Source: Bradyrhizobium sp. 199 (GTDB lineage: Bacteria > Pseudomonadota > Alphaproteobacteria > Rhizobiales > Xanthobacteraceae). From it: a stretch of 64,000 nucleotides of DNA. The DNA lies in the NCBI RefSeq assembly GCF_023073355.1, contig NZ_JADPJI010000008.1, positions 310,001-374,000 on the forward strand, given 5' to 3'. Made by a program: the position numbers and the translations under genes. A model generated the notes under the pieces. That model had not been told where the DNA came from. It searched no databases and worked only from the letters and a program-made list of their open reading frames with translations. Every line of letters starts with the position of its first letter. Position 1 is the first letter of the stretch. Shown here piece after piece: positions 7,704 through 16,095 of this stretch.

Positions 7704-8753
7704 ATGCACTCCATGGCGGAAAGGGGCGTTCGTCTGACGGAACGCCCAAAGACAAATCTCAGCGGCCTCTCTGATTGGGATGCGGCCCGCATCTTCCTCG
7801 AAGTCGTCCGATGCGGAAGTTTCCGCTCGGCGGCGGAGCGCTTGTCCCTGTCGATCAACGCGGTGCGCCGGCGGATCGACGATTTCGAACGCCAGACCGG
7901 CACGACGCTGTTCACCCGCGACGTCCACGGCACCCACCTGACCGATGAAGGCGCGCTGGTGGTCTCCGCCGTCGAGCGCATGGAAGCCGCCACCTTCGAC
8001 GTGCTGCGCGCCAGTGATTCGATGGCCAACGCCCTGTCCGGCGAGGTTCGGGTCGCCGTCACCGAGGGGCTCGGCACGTTCTGGCTCGCCCCGCGCCTGG
8101 TTGAATTCCAGCAGGCCTATCCGAAGATCCTGGTCGACCTGCATTGCGCGATGCGTTCGGCCGACGTTTCACGTCACGAGGCCGACGTCGCCATCCATCT
8201 GTCGCGTCCCTCGGCGCTCGACATCAAGCTGGTGCGGCTCGGCCGCATGCACCTGATGTTCTGGGCCTCGGAGAAATACATCGAAAAGCATGGCGCGCCG
8301 CGTTCGGCTGCGGAATTGATCAAGCATCGCCTGGTGCTGCAATTCGCCGATCAGCTCGCCGCCAAGGAATCCTTCGAGAGCTTCTTCCCGGGCGTTTCGG
8401 AACGTGACCTCTTGGTCATGAAGACCAACGTCTCGAGCGCTAATTATTGGGCGGTCGCCAATGGCGCCGGCATCGGCGTCTTCCCCAGCTACGCCATTGC
8501 GCTTGGCGGGAAATTGATTCCACTGGAGGTCGAGCTGAACCGACCGCTGGATATCTGGTTGTCCTACCATCCCGGTAGCGGCCGTATTCCGCGCGTGCGG
8601 CACATGATTGACTGGCTGATCGAAGCTTTCAGTCCGGCCCGCTTCCCGTGGTTTAAGGAAGAGTTCGTGCACCCGCATGAATTCAAGGACTCGTATATGG
8701 GCGAACCCCTGACCCAGCTCTTCGGGGGATTTTCAACCGAAGAACAAAGGTGA
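7704..8753 (+). CDS. LysR-family transcriptional regulator
   Basis: 349 residues. The helix-turn-helix is at about 25-85 (ARIFLEVVRCGSFRSAAERL followed by LSINAVRRRIDDFE), and the rest is a LysR substrate-binding fold with the SGEVRVAV and ANGAGIGVFPSYA landmarks. It is longer than the usual 300 residues because of a 20-residue N-terminal extension and a 35-residue C-terminal tail. The start has AAGGGA five bases upstream. Its TGA overlaps a GTG of the XRE gene, so both regulators are probably made from one mRNA. No divergent target gene is adjacent, so the regulon and effector are unknown. Confidence 0.9.
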   Translation: MHSMAERGVRLTERPKTNLSGLSDWDAARIFLEVVRCGSFRSAAERLSLSINAVRRRIDDFERQTGTTLFTRDVHGTHLTDEGALVVSAVERMEAATFDVLRASDSMANALSGEVRVAVTEGLGTFWLAPRLVEFQQAYPKILVDLHCAMRSADVSRHEADVAIHLSRPSALDIKLVRLGRMHLMFWASEKYIEKHGAPRSAAELIKHRLVLQFADQLAAKESFESFFPGVSERDLLVMKTNVSSANYWAVANGAGIGVFPSYAIALGGKLIPLEVELNRPLDIWLSYHPGSGRIPRVRHMIDWLIEAFSPARFPWFKEEFVHPHEFKDSYMGEPLTQLFGGFSTEEQR

Positions 8754-9154
8754 GAACAAAGATGAAAGCAGCGGCGAAAAGAATGAAGCAGCGCAGTGCC
8801 GGCAAGCCGGACATTGAGCTTGGCAAGCGGATCCGCCTGCGGCGCGTCGAGATGAAGATCTCGCAGGCCGAGCTGGGCGAGCAGCTCGGCGTCAGCTTCC
8901 AGCAGGTCCAGAAATACGAAAAGGGCGTCAATCGCGTCGGCGCGGCTCGGCTTCAGCAGATCGCCACCGCACTCGATGTGCCCGTGACCTTCTTCTACGA
9001 CGGCGACAACAAGGCCCGCGAAGTCGAGAGCCTGCTGTTCCTCGACAGCGCCTTCAGCCTCCGCCTGCTGCGCGCCTACAGCAAGATCAAGGACCAGACG
9101 GTGCAGCGGCAGCTCGTCTCGCTGATGGAATCGATCGCAGCGAACGAAAGCTGA
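8750..9154 (+). CDS. XRE-family helix-turn-helix regulator (PraR/PhrR-like)
   Basis: 134 residues from GTG 8750, or 130 from ATG 8762, which has GGTGAG before it. A Cro/CI helix-turn-helix spans about 24-80: LGKRIRLRRVEMKISQAELG, then SFQQVQKYEKGVNRVGAARL. The RLRR, QKYEKG and NRVGA pattern plus the PVTFFYD segment is the one I know from rhizobial PraR/PhrR regulators of biofilm, quorum-sensing and stress genes. The C-terminal 50 residues are helical. The GTGA overlap with the upstream LysR gene indicates coupling. Target genes cannot be deduced. Confidence 0.85.
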   Translation: MRTKMKAAAKRMKQRSAGKPDIELGKRIRLRRVEMKISQAELGEQLGVSFQQVQKYEKGVNRVGAARLQQIATALDVPVTFFYDGDNKAREVESLLFLDSAFSLRLLRAYSKIKDQTVQRQLVSLMESIAANES

Positions 9155-9187
9155 TCGATCGACGGTCTGCCTTTAGGGCCACTCTTC

Positions 9188-9219
9188 AATCCGCCGCGCC
9201 ACGGGGGCGCGGCCGGATT
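9188..9219 (+). terminator. GC-rich hairpin after the XRE gene
   Basis: Left arm 9188-9200 pairs with 9206-9219 around a 5-base loop with a single bulged C. It is placed 34 bases after the XRE stop codon. No T-run follows, so it may be a Rho-assisted 3' end. Confidence 0.45.
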
Positions 9220-9281
9220 GAACGATATCTGAGGGAGAAGATTTGGGCTTGCGCGCCAGCTGCGCGCTGCCTCTGCTGTCC

Positions 9282-9305
9282 AAGGCGGCTTGGCCGCCTT
9301 TTTCT
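9282..9305 (+). terminator. Intrinsic terminator with T-run
   Basis: AAGGCGG (9282-9288), loop CTTGG, CCGCCTT (9294-9300), continuing as a run of five T and then CTC. This is a classical Rho-independent terminator on the plus strand, about 130 bases beyond the XRE stop. Its distance from that stop leaves room for a short transcript of its own. Confidence 0.65.
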
Positions 9306-9541
9306 CGGCGGTTTGTCCGCCATTCATCGCGCTTTTCGCGAACCCATCCCGGCCCTGCTGCGACCCAATCGAGAGACTCCGCATCGGACGCGCGGAGCTT
9401 TCGGCTGCCGTGCTTATTGGGACCTCAACCCTGACACCGTAACTTTCTGCTGATTTGCCGATCGGCGTACGCGGCGCGCCGACCGGAATTGCCAATGCGG
9501 GCGCCCGTCCGGGCCTCGTTCTCGTGGGGAAGACTGGACAT

Positions 9542-10891
9542 ATGTCGAAGCGCCATGCCGTGATGATTGCCATAGGCCTGTTCGCCAGCGCTTCGGCGCT
9601 TGCGCAAACCGAGACCACGGGCCAGGCCGGCCCCAAGTCGGCGACTTCGGCGGGCACGGTGCCTGCGGCCACCAATCCGGCTCATGCGGCAGCACCGAAA
9701 GCTGCTGCGCCCGCTTCGACCGCGGAGAGCCGCTCAGCCGCGGCGCTCGCACTGACGCACGAGCCAATCTATGACGAAGGCTCCGCCCAGCGCATCAAGG
9801 ACGCAGCCTTCAGCTATTCCGGCCTCGCGGTGCGCGGCGGCTGGCCGACCATCCCGGCCGACGCCAAATTCGCGCCCGGTATCCAGGGCGCCGATGACGA
9901 TCTCTTGCGCAAGCGGCTGATCATCTCCGGCGATCTCGCCGCCGACAAGCCGAACGGCGGCTACGACCAGGATCTCGCGGGCGCGGTGAAACGCTTCCAG
10001 GCCCGTCATGGCCTCGCGCCGACGGGAACGATGACGCCGCGCACGGTCGCGGCGATGAACGTGCCGGTGCAGAAGCGCATCCGGCAGCTCGAGGCTTCGC
10101 TCGAGCGGCTCCAGCACATGAATTTCGAGTTCGGCAAGCGCTATGTCGTGGTCAACATCCCCGCCGCCTTCGCAGAAGCGATCGAGAACGACGTCGTGGT
10201 GCGGCGCTATCGCGTCATCGTCGGCAAGACCGAAAAGCCCTCGCCGACGCTGACGGCGCAGATCACCAGTGTCGTGCTCAATCCAACCTGGACGGTGCCG
10301 TCCTCGATCGCAAAGACCGAAATCTCTGCGCATATGCGCAAGGATCCGACCTATTTATCGCGGATGCACATGGAGGTGCTCGACGCCCACGACAATCCGA
10401 TCGATCCGCATTCGGTCGACTGGTCGGGCACGCACACGCCGAATTTTACGGTTCGTCAGCACAACGGCACCTTCAACGCGCTTGGCGCGGTCAAGATCGA
10501 CATGCCGAATCCCTATTCGGTCTACATGCACGACACCAACCAGCGCAATTTGTTCAACAACGACTACCGTTTCGACTCCCACGGCTGCTCGCGCGTCGAC
10601 AACGTGCGTGATCTCGCGGCGTGGCTGCTCAAGGACCAGCCGAAATGGAGCCGGGCGGCCATCGATGCAGAAATTGCCAGCGGCCAGCACCTCGAAGTCG
10701 CCATGGCGAAGAGGGTGCCGGTGGCCTGGATCTACCTCACGGCATGGATGACGGCGGACCAGACCGTTCAGTTCCGCAACGACGTCTATAATCAAGACGA
10801 GCAGTTGCTGGAGGCGACCGCCGAAGAGGCCGCGTTCTTCGGCCATGCCGCGGCCCATCCGCTGACCGCGCACATGCACGTGACGCAATAG
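9542..10891 (+). CDS. L,D-transpeptidase (YkuD domain) with peptidoglycan-binding domain
   Basis: 449 residues starting MSKRHAVMIAIGLFASASAL, a Sec signal peptide, so the enzyme is exported. An Ala/Pro/Thr-rich linker follows, then a PG_binding_1 domain at about 130-180 (AVKRFQARHGLAPTGTMTPR) and a YkuD catalytic domain at about 205-370. The catalytic signature is SHGCSRVDN near 347-355, with the nucleophilic cysteine and the upstream MHDTNQRNLF loop present. Such enzymes cross-link peptidoglycan stems (3-3 links) or attach proteins to them in the periplasm. Upstream in-frame codons from 9455 are rejected because they bury the signal peptide. Confidence 0.9.
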   Translation: MSKRHAVMIAIGLFASASALAQTETTGQAGPKSATSAGTVPAATNPAHAAAPKAAAPASTAESRSAAALALTHEPIYDEGSAQRIKDAAFSYSGLAVRGGWPTIPADAKFAPGIQGADDDLLRKRLIISGDLAADKPNGGYDQDLAGAVKRFQARHGLAPTGTMTPRTVAAMNVPVQKRIRQLEASLERLQHMNFEFGKRYVVVNIPAAFAEAIENDVVVRRYRVIVGKTEKPSPTLTAQITSVVLNPTWTVPSSIAKTEISAHMRKDPTYLSRMHMEVLDAHDNPIDPHSVDWSGTHTPNFTVRQHNGTFNALGAVKIDMPNPYSVYMHDTNQRNLFNNDYRFDSHGCSRVDNVRDLAAWLLKDQPKWSRAAIDAEIASGQHLEVAMAKRVPVAWIYLTAWMTADQTVQFRNDVYNQDEQLLEATAEEAAFFGHAAAHPLTAHMHVTQ

Positions 10892-11018
10892 GGCGTCCCC
10901 GGCAGACGGTGCCATGCAATCGCGGCACGGGCGGATGCAAAGCCGCCTCCTTGCCGCGGTTGACCCCGCCCTCGCCTCGGCCGCACATTGCACCTCGCCA
11001 ACGACAAGCGAGCGCGCA

Positions 11019-11840
11019 ATGCCCGACACTTCCGGCACGACCGAAACGCCTTATGCCGACGGTAAGATCCTCAAGCACGCGGCCAACGGCGTCGGCGTGA
11101 TCACCTTCAACAATCCCGGCAAGCGCAACGCGATGTCTCTGGAGATGTGGGAGGGATTTGGCGAGGCACTGGCGGCCTTGCGCGACGACGATACGGTGCG
11201 CGTCGTGATCCTGCGCGGCGCGGGCGGCAAGGCGTTCGTATCAGGTGCCGATATCAGCCAGTTCGAGAAGACACGCCATAACGCGGCGGCGTCCGAGGAA
11301 TACGCCAAGCGCAGCGCGGCGCAGCGCGCGCTATTCGCCGACTATCCCAAACCGACGATAGCCTGCATCGAGGGCTTTTGCCTCGGCGGCGGCATGCAGG
11401 TCGCGATGCTCGCCGACATCCGCATCGCCGCACACGGCAGCCAGTTCGGCATCCCCGCGGCCAGGCTCGGCATCGCCTATGGTTATGACGGCTTGAAGCA
11501 TCTGGTCTCGTTGGTTGGTCCGTCCTGGGCGCGCCTCTTGATGTACACGGGCATGCGGATCGATTCCGCCGAGGCGCTGCGCATCGGCCTCGTCGAGCGC
11601 GTGGTCCCGGAGGGCGAGCTCTGGGACGAGACCATGACGATAGCGCAGACCATTTCCGAGAACGCCCCGCTGGCGATCAAGGCCGCCAAGATCACCATCG
11701 CGCAGGTGCTGAAGGACGAAAGCCAGCGCGACATGGAGGCGATCAATGCGGTCGGCCGTGCGTGCATGGACAGCGCGGATTTCCGCGAGGGTCGGCAAGC
11801 CTTCATGGAGAAACGCCGACCCAAGTTCCAGGGGCATTGA
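11019..11840 (+). CDS. Enoyl-CoA hydratase/isomerase-family protein with altered active site
   Basis: 273 residues, a full-length crotonase fold: SGADISQFE oxyanion loop, IEGFCLGGGMQVAMLADIRI, and a basic C-terminus. In standard hydratases the glycine loop reads GGGxELA and the next loop xPExxLG, giving two catalytic glutamates. Here they read GGGMQVA and IPAARLG, so both glutamates are replaced (Gln and Ala). It may therefore be a different crotonase activity rather than a hydratase. The start MPDTSGTTE is chosen because the 35 codons upstream look non-coding. No fatty-acid genes lie next to it. Confidence 0.82.
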   Translation: MPDTSGTTETPYADGKILKHAANGVGVITFNNPGKRNAMSLEMWEGFGEALAALRDDDTVRVVILRGAGGKAFVSGADISQFEKTRHNAAASEEYAKRSAAQRALFADYPKPTIACIEGFCLGGGMQVAMLADIRIAAHGSQFGIPAARLGIAYGYDGLKHLVSLVGPSWARLLMYTGMRIDSAEALRIGLVERVVPEGELWDETMTIAQTISENAPLAIKAAKITIAQVLKDESQRDMEAINAVGRACMDSADFREGRQAFMEKRRPKFQGH

Positions 11841-11944
11841 ATCTGAACCATCATTCAGGAAGATTAAATCCGCGTGCGGCCGCCCCTCGGTAGCAACCAG
11901 TTGATCCGTCGCAGGTTCTCTCGCCACCAACGAGGGAGATTGCG

Positions 11945-12232
11945 ATGAAATTCAAATTTGCTGTTCTTGGTTTGGCTGCCTTGGGCGGTGCAGCGCTCGC
12001 GTCAGGCCCGGCGTTCGCGGCAATGCCAAACGGCATTCCGCAGGCAGATCGAATCGCGAGCGGCCCAGCCGCTGACGTCGATCAGGTGCGCTGGGTCTGC
12101 AACCCCTGGGGCCGTTGCTTCTGGCGCCCGAACTATTACGGCGCCTACGGCTATTACGGCGGCCCGCGACGCTTCTACGGCCCGCGTCCGTGGGGCTGGG
12201 GTCACCGCCATCACCACTGGCGCCGCTGGTGA
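11945..12232 (+). CDS. Small secreted Gly/Tyr/His/Trp-rich protein
   Basis: 95 residues. MKFKFAVLGLAALGGAALAS with cleavage after AFA is a Sec signal peptide, and GAGGGAGATTGCG precedes the ATG. The mature part ends in a low-complexity tract of Gly, Tyr, Pro, Arg, Trp and His (YYGAYGYYGG, then HRHHHWRRW) that could bind metal or surfaces. It resembles many small rhizobial secreted proteins of unknown role. An intrinsic terminator follows within six bases. Confidence 0.78.
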   Translation: MKFKFAVLGLAALGGAALASGPAFAAMPNGIPQADRIASGPAADVDQVRWVCNPWGRCFWRPNYYGAYGYYGGPRRFYGPRPWGWGHRHHHWRRW

Positions 12233-12237
12233 ACTGC

Positions 12238-12265
12238 GAGGGGCCGCGAGGCCCCTCTTCTCTTT
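12238..12265 (+). terminator. Intrinsic terminator between convergent genes
   Basis: GAGGGGCC (12238-12245), loop GCGA, GGCCCCTC (12250-12257), then TTCTCTTT. It is a good Rho-independent terminator for the small secreted protein gene, ending three bases before the stop of the opposing dehydrogenase gene. Confidence 0.85.
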
Positions 12266-12267
12266 GA

Positions 12268-13347
12268 CTACAGTGCTTCCAGGACCGCTTTGGTAATGTC
12301 GGCGGTGCCGTTGCTGCCGCCGAACTCCATCGGCTTGATGCCGCCGGCGTAGACCTGATCCACCGCGCGCTCGATCGTCTCGCCGGCTTCCGCCGCGCCC
12401 TCGACGCCGTGCTTGTCGGCGAGCCAGTCGAGCATCATCGCGGCCGACAGGATCATGCCGGTGGGATTGGCCTTGCCTTGCCCCATGATATCGGGCGCGG
12501 TGCCGTGGCAAGGCTGGAACACGGCGTATTTATCGCCGATATCCGCCGACGGCGCCATGCCGAGGCCGCCGATCAGGCTCGCGGTGATGTCGGAGACGAT
12601 GTCGCCGAACATGTTCTCCATCACCATCACGTCGAAATCCCAGGGCCGTTTGACCAGCATCGCCGAACAGGCATCGACATAGAGCCGATCGGTCTTCACA
12701 TCAGGATGCTTCTTCTCGATCTCGTCGAAAATGCCGCGGAAGAAGGCAAAGGCTTTGAACACATTCGCCTTGTCGACACAGGTGAGCATTCCCGGCTTGC
12801 CGCGCGCCTTGCGCCGCTCGGCCAGGCGGAACGAGAACTCGAACAGGCGTTCGGACGTCTTGCGCGTGATCACCATGGTCTCGCGCGCGTCCTCATGGGT
12901 GACGACGCCCTTGCCCATCGAGGCGAACAGGCCCTCCGTGGATTCGCGGATCACGACAAGATCGATGCCGCGCTGGTCGGCGCCGACGATCGGGCTCGGC
13001 ACGCCGGGAATGAGGCGCGCGGGCCGCACCCCGGCATAGAGGTCGAAAATGAAACGCAGCTCGATCTGCGGCGCGATCTCGGTATTGTCGGGGTAGCGCA
13101 CCGACGGCAGACCGCAGGCTCCGAGCAGAATCGCGTCCGCCTCCTCGCACAGCTTGATGGTGGAGTCAGGCATCGACTTGCCGGTCGCGAGATAGTTGTT
13201 TGCGCCGGCCGGGGCCTCGGTGAAGCGGAACCGCAAATCCGATTTCTGCTCGATCTTGCGCAGCACCTCGATGGCGGGCGCCATGACTTCGGGACCGATG
13301 CCGTCACCGGCGAGCACGGCAATGTGGAAGGCGTTGTTTGCGGACAT
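12268..13347 (-). CDS. Isocitrate/isopropylmalate dehydrogenase-family protein
   Basis: 359 residues. The family N-terminus AVLAGDGIGPEVMAPAIEVL, the substrate loop with VVIRESTEGLFASMG, and the metal/NAD signature NMFGDIVSDITASLIGGLGM are all present. This is a Mg-dependent beta-decarboxylating dehydrogenase of 2-hydroxy acids. Sequence alone does not separate 3-isopropylmalate, tartrate or homoisocitrate activity, and no leucine genes are nearby, so a catabolic paralogue is likely. The start at MSANNAF avoids a 12-codon open extension. It is followed downstream on the opposite strand by the terminator at 12238-12265. Confidence 0.88.
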   Translation of the reverse strand: MSANNAFHIAVLAGDGIGPEVMAPAIEVLRKIEQKSDLRFRFTEAPAGANNYLATGKSMPDSTIKLCEEADAILLGACGLPSVRYPDNTEIAPQIELRFIFDLYAGVRPARLIPGVPSPIVGADQRGIDLVVIRESTEGLFASMGKGVVTHEDARETMVITRKTSERLFEFSFRLAERRKARGKPGMLTCVDKANVFKAFAFFRGIFDEIEKKHPDVKTDRLYVDACSAMLVKRPWDFDVMVMENMFGDIVSDITASLIGGLGMAPSADIGDKYAVFQPCHGTAPDIMGQGKANPTGMILSAAMMLDWLADKHGVEGAAEAGETIERAVDQVYAGGIKPMEFGGSNGTADITKAVLEAL

Positions 13348-13377
13348 GGGAGGCCTCGAGAAAGAAGTTTGCCAAGT

Positions 13378-13464
13378 CGTCATTGCGAGCGAAGCGAAGC
13401 AATCCAGAATCTTTCCGCGGGCGGCAGTCTGGATTGCTTCGTCGCTTCGCCCTTCGCGATGACG
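13378..13464. repeat. Interspersed palindromic element
   Basis: CGTCATTGCGAGCGAAGCGAAGCAATCCAGA on the left is answered by an inverted TCTGGATTGCTTCGTCGCTTCG...GATGACG on the right, giving a long imperfect cruciform. I know this family as a frequent Bradyrhizobium intergenic repeat. It fills the gap between the dehydrogenase and alcohol dehydrogenase genes. Confidence 0.85.
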
Positions 13465-13480
13465 GAGAAGAGAGCGTTCG

Positions 13481-14548
13481 TTACGGCGTCAGCACCGTGC
13501 GTCCGACCACCGCGCCCTGCTGCAATTGCACCAAGGCGTCGTTGGCCTTGGCGAGCGGTGCCGTCGTCACCGGAATCGGCGGCACCTTCTTGGTGCGCAC
13601 GAGCTCGAGCAATTCCTGCGTCTCGCGCAGGTTTCCGACATAGCTGCCCTGGATCGTCACCGCCTTGATCGGGATCAGCGGCAGCGCCCAGGTCGCGCCA
13701 CCGCCGAACAGGCCGACGATGACGAGCTTGCCGCCCTTGGTCAGGCAATCAAACCCGAGCTGCGTCGTCGCGGCGTTGCCGACGAGGTCGATCACGGCGC
13801 GGATCGGCCCGCCCGCCTTCTTGGCAAGCTGCTCCAGCGCATCGCCCGCCTTGGGATCGACCGTGGCGAGCGCGCCGGCCTTCTCCGCCGCCTCGCGCTT
13901 TCTGGCGTCGATATCGACCATGATCGCGCCTTTGCCGCCCATCGCCTTCAGCAGCGACAGCGCCATCAGGCCGAGCCCGCCGGCACCGAACATCACAATC
14001 GGCGTGTCGAAATGCTGCTCGACTTTCTTCAGCGCGCTGTAGGTGGTGACGCCCGAGCAGGCATAGGGCGCGGTGGTCGCCGGGTCGAGCCCTTTCAGAT
14101 TGAGCAGATAGCGCGGATGCGGCACCAGCATGTGATCGGAATAGCCGCCGTCGCAATAGACGCCGAGCGAGCGCGGCGTCAGGCACATGTTCTCGTCACC
14201 CGCCAAACACGTCGCGCATTTGCCGCAGCCGATCCAGGGATAGACCAGGCCGATATCGCCGAGCTTGAGGTCGCCCTGGTCGGTCGCCTTCACGTCGGGG
14301 CCGAAGGCGAGAATTTCGCCGACGGTCTCGTGGCCCATGGTCAGCGGCAGATTGATGCCGCGGTCCTTCAGCGACAGCGGCTTGCGGCCATGACCGAGAT
14401 CGTAGCCGCCTTCCCAGATGTGGAGATCGCTGTGGCAGACGCCGGCCGCCTTTACCTTGATCAGCACCTGCGTGCCCGACGGCTGCGGCGTCGCCTCGTC
14501 GAGCTCCTGCAGCGGCGCCTTGAAATCGGCAACCTTGAAACTCTTCAT
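13481..14548 (-). CDS. Zinc-dependent alcohol dehydrogenase (MDR superfamily)
   Basis: 355 residues. Catalytic zinc ligands appear in GVCHSDLH (Cys) and GHETVG (His-Glu), and the four-cysteine structural zinc site is CGKCATCLAGDENMC. The Rossmann glycine motif is GAGGLGLMAL near residue 185. These features define a cytoplasmic NAD(P)-dependent class of medium-chain alcohol dehydrogenases. A GAGGACGCCG precedes the ATG. The gene lies between the IDH-family and CoA-transferase genes on the same strand, with a repeat in the gap, so common regulation is possible but not shown. Substrate unknown. Confidence 0.9.
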   Translation of the reverse strand: MKSFKVADFKAPLQELDEATPQPSGTQVLIKVKAAGVCHSDLHIWEGGYDLGHGRKPLSLKDRGINLPLTMGHETVGEILAFGPDVKATDQGDLKLGDIGLVYPWIGCGKCATCLAGDENMCLTPRSLGVYCDGGYSDHMLVPHPRYLLNLKGLDPATTAPYACSGVTTYSALKKVEQHFDTPIVMFGAGGLGLMALSLLKAMGGKGAIMVDIDARKREAAEKAGALATVDPKAGDALEQLAKKAGGPIRAVIDLVGNAATTQLGFDCLTKGGKLVIVGLFGGGATWALPLIPIKAVTIQGSYVGNLRETQELLELVRTKKVPPIPVTTAPLAKANDALVQLQQGAVVGRTVLTP

Positions 14549-14706
14549 CGGCGTCCTCCCGGCATTTTATGTAGTCGCGTTGTTCTCCCGCGAGCATGCC
14601 ATGGCCCGCGACACGAGACAAACCTGGACCTGTCTAGTTGACGCCGGCCGATGATGACAAGCCGGGCTGGACGCAGGGCCGCATTGCTTGCTGCACCACG
14701 CCGGCT

Positions 14707-15903
14707 TCAGCCTTGCGCGGCCGTCTTGCCTGGCGAAACGGGCGCATCATCTGCGAGGCCGATTTCGGCGCGCAGCGCACCCGTATGCTCGCCGAGCGCG
14801 GCCATTGTCCTGGCGGGCGTGGTGTCGGCGCCGGACATCCGGAACGGCAGATTGAGCACCTGAAAGGAGCCACCCTCGTCACGCACCACCGAGAGCGCCT
14901 GCCGGTGCGCGAGCTGCGGATCGGCCAGCGCCTTGGCCACGGTGCGATAGGCTGAAGCCGGCACGCCGGCCGCGCCGAGGGCGGCGAGACACGCATCGGT
15001 CATGAGCTGCCGTGACCAGGCTTCGACGCCGTCCATCATCTCGACCCAGTTCTCGCGGCGCGCGGCGTAGGTCGAGAAGCGCGGATCGGAGATCCATTCG
15101 GGGCGACCGATCACGCCCATCAAGCCCTGAAACGTCTTCTCGCTGGCGACAGTGATCATGACGTAGCCGTTTCCGGTCTCGGTCGGCCCGAACATGGGAC
15201 GCGACGTCGGCTTCACCGTGAATTGCGAGGTCTGCAACTCGGTCAACGTCAGCGACAGCATCGTTTCCATCATGGAGACGTCGATGTGCTGGCCAAGTCC
15301 TGTCACGGTACGCTGATAGAGCGCGGACGCGATCGCGCCGAAGCCGTAGGTGCCGGTGACGACGTCGGCATGATAGATGCCGCAATTATCGGGCCGGTTG
15401 CGGCCGGGCTGGTAGGCGAGGTGCGCCATGTCGTAGCCGGAGGCCGCGTGAACCACCGGCGCATAGGCCGGCAGCTCGGCCGAGGGGCCGGTCTGGCCAT
15501 AGCCCGAGATCGAGCAGTAGATCAGCTTCGGGTTGATCTGACGCAGGCTATCGTAGTCGAGCCGCAGCCGCTGCATCACGCCGGGGCGAAAGTTCTCGAC
15601 CAGGATGTCTGATGTCGCCGCCAGCCGGCGGACCGCCTCCTTGCCGTCCTCGGATTTGAGGTCGAGCACGACGCTCTTCTTGCCGACATTGAGCTGGCCG
15701 AACGCGGTGCTGCACCCCTTGCGCAAGGGAGGCCGGGTCCGCATCGTCTCGCCGCCCTCGGTCTCGATCTTGATGACCTCGGCGCCCATGTCCGCTAGCA
15801 TCCGCGCGCAGTGAGGACCGGCAATGGTGGTCGAAAAATCCAGGACCCGCAGGCCTGCGAAGGCCTTTGTCGTCGTCCCCTCATGCTTATCTGCCACCTG
15901 CAT
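14707..15903 (-). CDS. Class III CoA-transferase (CaiB/BaiF family)
   Basis: 398 residues, normal for the family. The opening GLRVLDFSTTIAGPHCARML with MGAEVIKIE is the CaiB/BaiF N-terminus, and the catalytic aspartate is expected in the GIYHADVVTGTYG segment. Such enzymes move CoA between acyl groups via a covalent aspartyl intermediate. Substrate range in the family includes oxalate, carnitine, succinate and aromatic acids; nothing here selects one. The start codon has only a weak ribosome-binding site. Divergent from the glycogen synthase-like gene. Confidence 0.88.
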   Translation of the reverse strand: MQVADKHEGTTTKAFAGLRVLDFSTTIAGPHCARMLADMGAEVIKIETEGGETMRTRPPLRKGCSTAFGQLNVGKKSVVLDLKSEDGKEAVRRLAATSDILVENFRPGVMQRLRLDYDSLRQINPKLIYCSISGYGQTGPSAELPAYAPVVHAASGYDMAHLAYQPGRNRPDNCGIYHADVVTGTYGFGAIASALYQRTVTGLGQHIDVSMMETMLSLTLTELQTSQFTVKPTSRPMFGPTETGNGYVMITVASEKTFQGLMGVIGRPEWISDPRFSTYAARRENWVEMMDGVEAWSRQLMTDACLAALGAAGVPASAYRTVAKALADPQLAHRQALSVVRDEGGSFQVLNLPFRMSGADTTPARTMAALGEHTGALRAEIGLADDAPVSPGKTAAQG

Positions 15904-16095
15904 ACTTGCTCACGTCCTTGGGTACCTTAGGAACTCTCGAAGTTCTCTGTTGTTGACGCGGCGACCCTAGAGGGCGGCGGCTGGGTAGGAAAGTCTTTAC
16001 CGAACCGACGCGTCTCAAAGGCGGGCTTGGGAATTCCGGGACAACTGGACCCGTTCTTGCATAGCAGCAACGGGATCGGAAGAGGGCAGCTGTTC

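Larger units (their letters stand above)
9155..9541. other. Intergenic region with two hairpins
   Basis: About 390 bases without a convincing gene. It contains a hairpin 34 bases after the XRE stop and a second, terminator-like hairpin with a T-run at 9282-9305. A 63-codon frame at 9243-9434 starting TTG after GAGGGAGAAGAT has a serine/arginine-rich translation that the second terminator interrupts, so I do not call it. The frame of the L,D-transpeptidase is open back to 9455, but the signal peptide sets its start at 9542. Confidence 0.6.
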
